From: Treponema sp. UBA4326
GTDB lineage: Bacteria; Spirochaetota; Spirochaetia; Treponematales; Treponemataceae
Direction of reading: 5' to 3'
Assembly: GCA_002393835.1 (NCBI GenBank)
Contig: DGTW01000316.1
Location: forward strand, 1-5,631
Length of the DNA: 5,631 nucleotides
The notes below the pieces were generated by a model, which was not told where the DNA came from, did not search any database, and worked only from the letters and a program-made list of their open reading frames with translations. Numbering within the stretch: position 1 is the first letter of the stretch; each line of letters starts with the position of its first letter. A program made the translations under genes and the position numbers. This document shows positions 1-5,552 of the stretch, in pieces.

Positions 1-2098
1 CGTATTTTTCTTCAAAGCCTTCGATTTGGCCGTGCCCGAACATTGGAAGGCCCGGCATTGTGACCATTAAAGTACAGACACCGAAATATTTGTCGCCTTT
101 TCCGAACTGAGCCACGGCCGTCTCTTCGTCCGGGTTGTTCATAAAGTTGACATAGCGTTTTAGAATCTGAGGGTCGAAGTTGATTGTGTTTTTGACCGTC
201 TGGCGGTACTTGTAGTTCTCTTCCTTTTTGAGCATGTTCATAAAGGCCGAGTTGTAGACCCGGTGCATTCCCAGTGTTCTCGTAAAATAGCCTTCCATCA
301 TCCAGAAAGCTTCGGCTAAGAGGAGGGTGTCAGGCACTTCTTTTGCGACTCGGTCAACGACCTCCCGCCAGAACTCGTTTGGAATCCTGTTTTCAAATTC
401 CTGGGCTGAAAGAGCGAATTCGCTTCGGGTTGCGATGTCGCCGCCCTTTCCTGGCTCCGGGTACCAGAGGCGCTTGATGTGCTTTTTAGCCAAAACCATG
501 GCCGCATCAAAACGGATAATAGGGAAGTTTCGGGCCACATGAAGGATTTTCTGCATGACTTCTTCCCGGGCAACAGGATTTAAAAAGTCAATCTGCGCCG
601 TGTCGTTCCAGGGCATTCCGGTGCCGTCGTTTCCGTGATAGATATAGCGGGTCTCGCCTGTCGTGGTGTCAACCCGCTTAAAGCAGACTGCGCAGTCATT
701 TTTTGAGTAATAGTGGTCTTCAAGGTAGATTGCCACCCGGCTGTCGTGGCTTAAATTCACGCCGTTGTAAGTGTACTGGGGGAAGGGATTGTCCCGCCTT
801 TGAACGAATAAATCAGGCTTTTCGACGACCCAGCGAGCGTCCATTCCCGTGTGGTTTGGAACCATGTCGCTTGCTAATCGGATTCCCCTCTGCCAGAGCC
901 GGGTGCGGAGATTCGACAAAGCATCCCAGCCGCCCAAGTTCCATGCAATTTCGTAGTCATCCAGAGAATAGGCCGAAGCCGCAGCCTCAGGGTTTCCGCA
1001 AATCTGCTTGATTGTGCGGCTTGCCTGGCTTCTCTCCCAGAGACCTATGAGCCAGAGGCCGGTAAAGCCTTCGTCACGGAGCAAATCAAGCTCTTCGTCA
1101 GGAATCTGATCCAGACGGTTAATTTCCCGGCCGTATTTTTTTGAAAGCTGGTAGAGCCAGACCAGGACAGTTTTTGCCATGAGGACGACGCGGGGCATCC
1201 ATTCCTTGTCGGCGGAGAATCGCTCGTATTCCCGCATAAGATAATCGTAGTTGGGAGGAGACATGTCGGGACTTCCGCCGTTTGTGGGGTGCCAGGCAGG
1301 CTTCCATTCTTCGCTGAGTAAATCACTTCCGCTCAAAAGTCTTTTAAGCCAGTAATCTTCGCCTTCGCCCTCTCCCGGAATAAGCAAATCTGCCCAGTGA
1401 ACGCGGACATAGTTCAGCTGTTCCTGAATGTTGTCGGGGGCAAAATTGACAGGTTCCCGCAAAAATGAGATGAGGTCGTGGCCAAAAGTGCCCCAGTAAG
1501 GAAGTTTTTTAAAATAAGACTGAATCTCAGTCCAGGCTTCCTTCCATTTTGGATTTTTTCGAAGGCTAGAATCATCAAAAAGGTCGATAAATGGCTTGAA
1601 AGCAGGATTTTCGTTGTCCAGATGGAGCATGAGCATTTCTTCAAGAGTCTGCTCCCAGTTGGTGCGGGTGCGGCCTGTCTTTTTTTCGGTCAGCTCAAGG
1701 TTGAGATAGTCATCGATTGAAATGTGGCCTTTGTAAACTTCGGTTGGGGGAAACTCAGCACAGAAATCAAGAATCATTGATCGGATTGCTTGTTTTCCGA
1801 ATTTTCCTTCAAGTTCAGAAAGGAGGCCTTTAAAAGAATCCTGATATTTCTGGCGGCGGTAAGTGTAGCAGGCCAGGTGGAAAATTTCGTCGAGAAGACC
1901 CATTGCATTGAGAGTGCCTGCAGAAATCTGAACTTTATTGTGATTGATTAAATATTGATTGAAGCGGGCCTGAAAATCACGGACAGCCCTGATATTTTGA
2001 AGGACGACATTTCCGCTTGAAGCAAAAAGACCGTCGCTGAATCTACATTCGTCACGAACAGTTTTTGAAATATGAAATTCGTTGTATGAATAGGTCAC
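1..2098 (-). CDS. Large alpha-amylase-superfamily (GH13) glycosidase/glucanotransferase, 3' end cut by window edge
   Basis: One uninterrupted frame of 699 codons runs from a GTG at 2098 off the left edge. The first ~300 residues look helical (motifs EFHISKTVRDE, NAMGLLDEIFH, EEMLMLHLDNENPAF) and precede a (beta/alpha)8 barrel that starts near residue 340 (GFTGLWLIGLWERS). GH13 regions seen: I, SDMVPNH (D411, N415, H416); II, IIRFDAAM (R529, nucleophile D531); III, LLLAEAFW (acid/base E596); IV, NFMNNPDEE (stabiliser D657). In region IV the usual His before Asp is Pro656. The last residues in the window (MPGLPMFGHGQIEGFEEKY) still belong to the barrel, so a C-terminal part is missing. No signal peptide is seen, so it is probably cytoplasmic and acts on alpha-1,4-glucans. 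GH13 membership is very likely; whether it hydrolyses or transfers cannot be told. I recall similar ~1,100-1,200-residue amylase-like proteins in other bacteria, from memory only. The start is chosen because an in-frame stop lies upstream at 2152-2150, a G-rich site precedes the GTG, and the EFH motif should be N-terminal. Confidence 0.9.
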   Translation of the reverse strand, partial: MTYSYNEFHISKTVRDECRFSDGLFASSGNVVLQNIRAVRDFQARFNQYLINHNKVQISAGTLNAMGLLDEIFHLACYTYRRQKYQDSFKGLLSELEGKFGKQAIRSMILDFCAEFPPTEVYKGHISIDDYLNLELTEKKTGRTRTNWEQTLEEMLMLHLDNENPAFKPFIDLFDDSSLRKNPKWKEAWTEIQSYFKKLPYWGTFGHDLISFLREPVNFAPDNIQEQLNYVRVHWADLLIPGEGEGEDYWLKRLLSGSDLLSEEWKPAWHPTNGGSPDMSPPNYDYLMREYERFSADKEWMPRVVLMAKTVLVWLYQLSKKYGREINRLDQIPDEELDLLRDEGFTGLWLIGLWERSQASRTIKQICGNPEAAASAYSLDDYEIAWNLGGWDALSNLRTRLWQRGIRLASDMVPNHTGMDARWVVEKPDLFVQRRDNPFPQYTYNGVNLSHDSRVAIYLEDHYYSKNDCAVCFKRVDTTTGETRYIYHGNDGTGMPWNDTAQIDFLNPVAREEVMQKILHVARNFPIIRFDAAMVLAKKHIKRLWYPEPGKGGDIATRSEFALSAQEFENRIPNEFWREVVDRVAKEVPDTLLLAEAFWMMEGYFTRTLGMHRVYNSAFMNMLKKEENYKYRQTVKNTINFDPQILKRYVNFMNNPDEETAVAQFGKGDKYFGVCTLMVTMPGLPMFGHGQIEGFEEKY

Positions 2099-2104
2099 AA
2101 AAAT

Positions 2105-2109
2105 CCCCC
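2105..2109 (-). promoter_or_regulatory. Ribosome binding site for the GH13 gene (supports the GTG start)
   Basis: The minus strand reads GGGGG, then ATTTTT, then GTG. A five-G run 6 nt before the start can pair with the anti-Shine-Dalgarno CCUCC with one G-U pair. No ATG in this frame lies between here and the upstream stop at 2152-2150, so this site decides the GTG start. Confidence 0.55.
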
Positions 2110-2135
2110 GAAAATTCTGAAAATCAAGTGAATTT

Positions 2136-2141
2136 ATTATA
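2136..2141 (-). promoter_or_regulatory. Candidate -10 box for the GH13 gene
   Basis: A consensus TATAAT lies on the minus strand 37 nt upstream of the GTG, which would place transcription start near 2129 and give a leader of about 30 nt. No good -35 is seen at 16-18 bp spacing (the bases there read about AATGTCTT), and there is no TGn extension. If real, the promoter is weak or needs an activator. It overlaps one arm of the 2076-2150 inverted repeat and lies downstream of the terminator of the preceding operon, as an independent promoter should. Confidence 0.45.
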
Positions 2142-2197
2142 CAACGAATTCAGGAAAAAGACATTAAAAATTTGTCGTGAATTGCAGAAAAGGACAG

Positions 2198-2240
2198 AAA
2201 AACAACGGCCGGATTTTTTGTCATCGACGAAAATCTGGCC
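2198..2240 (-). terminator. Intrinsic terminator of the GH77-reductase operon
   Basis: On the minus strand, 17 nt after the reductase stop, GGCCAGATTTT (2240-2230) pairs with AAAATCCGGCC (2217-2207) with a single A-C mismatch. An inner GTC/GAC pair (2228-2226 with 2222-2220) closes a GAT loop. The stem is followed directly by GTTGTTTTT (2206-2198). Stem plus T-rich tail fits a rho-independent terminator. The other strand can form the stem but has no T tract after it, so termination should be one-directional. Confidence 0.75.
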
Positions 2241-2257
2241 ACGACACAAGAAATGCC

Positions 2258-3238
2258 TTACCAAAGTCCGTGCACGCTTTGCCTGATATACTTGTCGTAA
2301 ATGGCTTTTACGCCTTCCATCTGCTCTTTTGAGAGTTCTGGCATTTCGGCGGCACGCACATTTGAGCTTACCTGACTTGCCTTGCTGGCCCCTGGAATTA
2401 CCACGCTTACTTCATCGTGCATCAAAATCCATTTGAGGGCATAGGGAATCAGGTCTTCTGTGCCAAAAAGGGCTTTTAGTTCTGCTACGGCCTTGAGTCC
2501 TGTGGCGTAGTCAACGCCGGAGAATGTCTCGCCCTTGTCAAATCGCTCGCCATTTCTGTTTGTGGTTCTGTGGTCTTTTTCGCCGAATTTGGTGTTTTCG
2601 TCATAACGGCCGGTCAAAAGACCTGAAGCCAGTGGAACTCTTGCAATGATTCCGACCCCCTTATTTTTGGCCATGGGAAAAAGCTCTTCTGCTGGTTTTA
2701 AGCGGAACATATTGAAAACGACTTCGATTGCGCTGATGGGGTATTTCATCGCACTAAGTCCTTCGCTGACTTTTTCGATACTGACACCATAAGAGGCGAT
2801 TTTCCCGGCAGACTTCAATGAATCCAGGGCTTCAAAAACTTCATCTTTTGAAAAAACCGGGCTTGGCGGGCAGTGAAGCAGGACCATATCCAGCTTTTCA
2901 AGACCAAGCCTGCTTAAACTTCCTTCAACAAAGTTCGTGATGTTCTCTTTGTTGTACCCCTCGGCCGTGTGGGGATTTAAGCAGCGGCCGCATTTTGTGA
3001 CGACCGTGAACTTTTCTGAATGTTTTTTGAGGAATTTTCCGATTGTCTTTTCGCTGTTACCGCCGTTGTAGCAGTCAGCCGTATCAATCATTGTGATTCC
3101 GTTTTTGTATGCTTCATCGAGAACCTTTTCTGCCTCGACCTCGTTGAAAGGCTCGCCCCATTTTGTTCCAAGCTGCCATGTTCCAAGTCCGATTTCTGAG
3201 ACGAGGTGGCCGTCTTTATAAAGATGACGGTCTTTCAT
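2258..3238 (-). CDS. Aldo/keto reductase, NADPH-type
   Basis: A 326-residue protein of normal length for a single-domain aldo/keto reductase, a TIM-barrel, NAD(P)H-dependent carbonyl reductase of the cytoplasm. The family opening GLGTWQLG lies at residues 17-24. The catalytic tetrad is complete: D52 and Y57 (MIDTADCYNGG), K82 (VVTKCG) and H122 (VLLHCPP). The C-terminal IPGASKASQVSSN (281-293) is the cofactor phosphate-binding segment; K286 suggests NADPH. The IARVPLASGLLTGRY stretch (198-212) and the ending VHGLW also fit the IolS/YghZ-like branch of the superfamily. The start is fixed by GGAGGA 6 nt upstream. The ATG overlaps the glucanotransferase stop (ATGA), so translation is probably coupled, and a terminator follows. 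Substrate is unknown; the operon partner suggests a sugar or sugar-derived aldehyde, but this is only inference because these enzymes are often promiscuous. Confidence 0.93.
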   Translation of the reverse strand: MKDRHLYKDGHLVSEIGLGTWQLGTKWGEPFNEVEAEKVLDEAYKNGITMIDTADCYNGGNSEKTIGKFLKKHSEKFTVVTKCGRCLNPHTAEGYNKENITNFVEGSLSRLGLEKLDMVLLHCPPSPVFSKDEVFEALDSLKSAGKIASYGVSIEKVSEGLSAMKYPISAIEVVFNMFRLKPAEELFPMAKNKGVGIIARVPLASGLLTGRYDENTKFGEKDHRTTNRNGERFDKGETFSGVDYATGLKAVAELKALFGTEDLIPYALKWILMHDEVSVVIPGASKASQVSSNVRAAEMPELSKEQMEGVKAIYDKYIRQSVHGLW

Positions 3239-5325
3239 TCTTTATCCTCCGTTTTCTGGTGAATTTCTGCTATTTTTTTGATTTTTGAAATAAGTTTTGC
3301 GTTTGAAAAGAGTTTTTCCACTGTTACGGGCATTCTCCAGGTCCAGTTAAAGTGAGACACAGTGCCCGGAATGTTGATCCTCTCGTCCTTTGCCTTCTCG
3401 CCGTAATATTTTGAATCAAGATAGAGCCAGTCCATGAGAGGCGGAATGAACCAGACCCCTCTTGCACTGGCATAGATTTTAAGAAGGTTTTCGCAGGTTT
3501 TTGGGTCCAGTTTTTCTGAAAACTGCTCGCTTCCCTTTGCGATTACGAAGTAGTCAGACTGTGACTTCCGGGAGTTGTCGATGAATTCGTCTGACATGGG
3601 GTGGGCAACGTCAATCAAAGTGTACTTAGGCTCAGCGTCATACCATTCCCGCAAAGTCGATGAATCGTGAACGCTTGGCGTGACCACACTCAAGGGGCGG
3701 AACTCGTGAATGTCAGAAAAAGGCTGCTCCGGCTTGTTCCAGTTTTTGCACCATCTCGTGACTTTAAGCCCTAAAATCTCAAATTCGTCCAAAACTTCTT
3801 CCATGCAGGGAATGACGACTCCCAAGTCTTCACCGCAGGCAGTCATTTTTGATTCACTTTTTAGTGCGGTAAAGATTTTTTCAGCCTGTTTTTTCCATTC
3901 TTTTTCCTGTTTTTTGGAATTTTCTTCAAAAATCTTTGAGAGGACTTCTTTTTCGTCCGCTGAAAGGCTGTTCCAGGCTCTTGTTTCGCCGTATTTCCAA
4001 AGTGGAACGAATTTGTTCTTTGAGATTTCGATTAGAGTTCGGTTTTTCCACCATGAAGACAGTCTTCTGAAAATCTCGAACTGAATTGAGACATCGATAT
4101 TGTACTTGTCCAGGTTGATTTTCTTGATGTCAAGCTCAGATTTTATGCCGGGTTTGAAAAGCCAGAGCTCTTCCCTGCCGATTCTGTCGCAGAGTGTGCC
4201 CAGAATTTCTCTGGTCGCCTTCGGGTCTCCGATAAGACGGATAAAATCTTCGGTAGGAACATGAGGCTGACTGAGCCAGCGGATTCTTTCTTTTGAAAAA
4301 CCTGCTTTTATAAGCTCGCTCTCACTTATTGCCGAATAAGGCTCCGTGTGCCCCATTTCAGCCGTAAATTCCCCCTCGGGAATTGTCCAGAGTCTGAAAA
4401 AGCCCGGAATGTGGTCCAGTCTGTAGGCTGTGAAAAAGGTTGAGGCAATGCTGATTCTTCGCCGCCACCATTTAAAGCCGTCCTTTTCCTGGGAAGCAAA
4501 GTCGTAGCAGGGAAAGCCCCAGTTCTGACCCGTGGGATTGTCGCCGTCAGGAGGGGAGCCGGCCCGAGCCTTCTGATTAAAGACATTACCGAAAGCCCAG
4601 ACATCGCAGGAATCTTCGTTGAGCAGAATGGGAAGGTCGCCTTTGAGGGTGATTCCAAGACTTTTTACATAGTCGGAGGCAATCTTGAACTGCTTGAAGG
4701 CGATGAACTGCTCCCAGACATAAAAATAAAGCTCTTTTCTTAGGGAAGAATCCTTCCAGACTTCAAGAATCTGCTCTTTTGTGAGCTTTTGAAGGCCTCT
4801 TTCCCATTCCTTCCAGCTGGCCTGCAAAAACTGCTGCTTGAAATATTTGTAAACGCAGTAAAAAGGAAGCCAGTCTTCGTTTTCTTTGATGAAAGTGAGA
4901 ATGTTTTCCCGCATTTTTTCCGTTTTTTTGCTGCCCCGTGAATGTGAAATGGTTGCGTAAATTTTTCGTAAAAGTGAATCTTTGATGTTGACGATAAGGG
5001 TGTAGTCAAATCTCTCGTCTTTTTTATGCTGAATGAAGGAATCGTAAGTGCGCCTGAAAGACTGGTCCTTGTCGTAGCATTTTGAGAATTCCTCAAGAAG
5101 GGAAAGGCAGATGTACATGGGGTGAAGGGCAAAGGCCGAAAGAGAAGAGTAGGGCGAGCTTTGCATTCCCGTGTCCAAAACCGGCAGAAGCTGAATTATG
5201 GAAAGCCCCGCCTTGGAAGCAAAATTGGCAAATTTGATGAGGGATGAAAATTCGCCGATTACAGGAGATTCATCAGTTCTCAAGGCCGCAAGTGGTACTG
5301 CAATGCCAGTTTTTCGTTCAATCAT
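3235..5325 (-). CDS. malQ: 4-alpha-glucanotransferase (GH77, DPE2-type disproportionating enzyme)
   Basis: A 696-residue cytoplasmic amylomaltase that transfers alpha-1,4-glucan units between maltooligosaccharides, releasing glucose. Seen motifs: QLLPVLDTG (45-53), SSPYSSLSAFALHP (56-69), GDLPILLNEDSCDVWA (229-244), PPDGDNPTGQNWGFPCYDF (258-276), WWRRRISIASTFFTAYRLDH (286-305, nucleophile D304), GEDLGVVIPCMEEV (498-511, acid/base E499), VTPSVHDSSTLREWY (548-562, stabiliser D554) and INIPGTVSHFNWTWRMPV (650-667). The TGQNWGFP, YRLDHIPGFFRLW and SVHDSSTLR wording matches plant DPE2 and its bacterial relatives more than E. coli MalQ. DPE2 carries N-terminal CBM20 starch-binding domains; here the catalytic domain begins at residue 1 (KTGIAVPLAALRT at 5-17), so none are present. 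The next in-frame Met (residue 54) would delete conserved barrel sequence, so the ATG at 5325 is preferred although no SD precedes it. First gene of an operon with the reductase. Confidence 0.93.
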   Translation of the reverse strand: MIERKTGIAVPLAALRTDESPVIGEFSSLIKFANFASKAGLSIIQLLPVLDTGMQSSPYSSLSAFALHPMYICLSLLEEFSKCYDKDQSFRRTYDSFIQHKKDERFDYTLIVNIKDSLLRKIYATISHSRGSKKTEKMRENILTFIKENEDWLPFYCVYKYFKQQFLQASWKEWERGLQKLTKEQILEVWKDSSLRKELYFYVWEQFIAFKQFKIASDYVKSLGITLKGDLPILLNEDSCDVWAFGNVFNQKARAGSPPDGDNPTGQNWGFPCYDFASQEKDGFKWWRRRISIASTFFTAYRLDHIPGFFRLWTIPEGEFTAEMGHTEPYSAISESELIKAGFSKERIRWLSQPHVPTEDFIRLIGDPKATREILGTLCDRIGREELWLFKPGIKSELDIKKINLDKYNIDVSIQFEIFRRLSSWWKNRTLIEISKNKFVPLWKYGETRAWNSLSADEKEVLSKIFEENSKKQEKEWKKQAEKIFTALKSESKMTACGEDLGVVIPCMEEVLDEFEILGLKVTRWCKNWNKPEQPFSDIHEFRPLSVVTPSVHDSSTLREWYDAEPKYTLIDVAHPMSDEFIDNSRKSQSDYFVIAKGSEQFSEKLDPKTCENLLKIYASARGVWFIPPLMDWLYLDSKYYGEKAKDERINIPGTVSHFNWTWRMPVTVEKLFSNAKLISKIKKIAEIHQKTEDKE
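3245..3250 (-). promoter_or_regulatory. Strong Shine-Dalgarno for the reductase, inside the end of the GH77 gene
   Basis: GGAGGA lies within the last codons of the glucanotransferase gene, followed by TAAAGA and then ATG (spacing 6). It fixes the reductase start at 3238 and, with the ATGA overlap at 3238-3235, indicates reinitiation or direct initiation on a two-gene mRNA. It also shows that this organism uses ordinary SD signals, which contrasts with the SD-less starts at 5325 and 5553. Confidence 0.85.
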
Positions 5326-5331
5326 TCTGAT

Positions 5332-5359
5332 ATTGTAACACAGATAAGAAAATTAGCAA
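5332..5359 (-). promoter_or_regulatory. Candidate extended -10 promoter of the GH77 operon
   Basis: The minus strand reads TTGCTA (5359-5354), a 16-bp spacer, then TACAAT (5337-5332) preceded by TGT, giving the extended -10 form TGTTACAAT. Only 6 nt separate the -10 from the ATG at 5325, so transcription would start at or next to the start codon and yield a leaderless mRNA. This agrees with the absence of any Shine-Dalgarno before the ATG. The -35 overlaps the first degenerate heptamer (5356-5362) of the tandem array. Confidence 0.5.
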
Positions 5360-5495
5360 TGAGGAGTTAGCAATGAGCAGTTAGGAGTTAGGAGGTAGGA
5401 GGTAGGAGTTAGGAGTTAGGAGTTAGGAGTTAGGAGTTAGGAGTTAGGAGTTAGGAATTAGGAATTAGGAATTAGGAATTAGGAGGTATGAGTTT
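5356..5495. repeat. GGAGTTA heptanucleotide tandem array, about 20 units
   Basis: Period is exactly 7 bp. Units in order: GCAATGA, GGAGTTA, GCAATGA, GCAGTTA (5356-5383, degenerate, a 14-bp higher-order pattern); GGAGTTA, then two GGAGGTA (5384-5404); seven identical GGAGTTA (5405-5453); four identical GGAATTA (5454-5481); GGAGGTA (5482-5488); TGAGTTT (5489-5495). Blocks of identical variants imply copy-number growth by slippage or unequal exchange. It cannot encode protein: TAG on the plus strand, or TAA on the minus, falls in every frame because 7 is not a multiple of 3. Heptanucleotide short tandem repeats are known from cyanobacteria and, from memory, other bacteria. Confidence 0.95.
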
Positions 5496-5510
5496 GGAAA
5501 TTCAAATTAA

Positions 5511-5545
5511 TTGTGCATTGTGAATTATGCATTGTGCATTATACA
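5511..5545. repeat. Second heptanucleotide array, TTGTGCA family, 5 units
   Basis: Units are TTGTGCA, TTGTGAA, TTATGCA, TTGTGCA and TTATACA: 7-bp period with consensus TTRTGMA, the last unit being divergent. It begins 15 bp after the GGAGTTA array, one base out of register with it, and ends 7 bp before the DUF58 ATG. The two unit types share length but little sequence, so they look like separate families placed side by side. Confidence 0.8.
5518..5545 (+). promoter_or_regulatory. Candidate promoter of the DUF58 gene, built from heptamer units
   Basis: TTGTGA (5518-5523) and TATACA (5540-5545) lie 16 bp apart, each matching 4 of 6 consensus bases, and the ATG follows the -10 by 7 nt. Both hexamers fall inside units of the TTGTGCA array. 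No Shine-Dalgarno precedes the ATG (the bases read CATTATACATAGTTGA), so a leaderless transcript is possible. The match is modest and AT-rich repeats yield such hexamers by chance. Confidence 0.3.
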
Positions 5546-5552
5546 TAGTTGA

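Larger units (their letters stand above)
2076..2150. repeat. 12-bp perfect inverted repeat flanking the GH13 start
   Basis: AATTCGTTGTAT at 2076-2087 is repeated exactly in inverse orientation (ATACAACGAATT) at 2139-2150, with 51 bp between the arms. One arm overlaps the candidate -10 box; the other lies in codons 4-8 of the GH13 gene. The arm centres are 63 bp apart, about six helical turns. It could be a paired operator. In a transcript started further upstream it could instead be a long-range stem enclosing the ribosome binding site. The candidate TSS near 2129 would leave the upstream arm untranscribed, favouring a DNA-level role. Function is inferred; the repeat itself is seen directly. 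Confidence 0.6.

Noticed and set aside
703..1011. Plus-strand 102-codon open frame
   Set aside because: Antisense to the GH13 barrel around region I; Arg/Pro/Cys-rich shadow translation with no SD.
1..2098. Possible frameshift or pseudogene in the GH13 gene
   Set aside because: The minus frame reads through all 699 codons without a stop and keeps all four GH13 regions in order; it is only cut by the window edge.
2065..2286. Plus-strand 73-codon open frame in the GH13/reductase gap
   Set aside because: It overlaps the GH13 start, the terminator and the reductase end in antisense, has no ribosome binding site, and its lysine-rich translation matches nothing I recognise.
3710..4084. Plus-strand 124-codon open frame
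   Set aside because: It lies wholly antisense within the well-supported GH77 gene, with low-complexity Ser/Phe-rich translation; a shadow frame.
5356..5495. Array considered as a repetitive peptide-coding region
   Set aside because: Stops (TAG on plus, TAA on minus) occur in all frames because the period is not a multiple of three.
5488..5523. Mini-ORF of 11 residues (MSLEIQINCAL) after GGAGGT
   Set aside because: The GGAGG ends only 1 nt before the ATG, too close for a normal SD, and it is simply the last GGAGGTA repeat unit running into ATG. No sign of function.
5356..5545. Tandem array considered as a CRISPR array
   Set aside because: Units are 7 bp and directly contiguous; there are no spacers of unique sequence and no cas genes.
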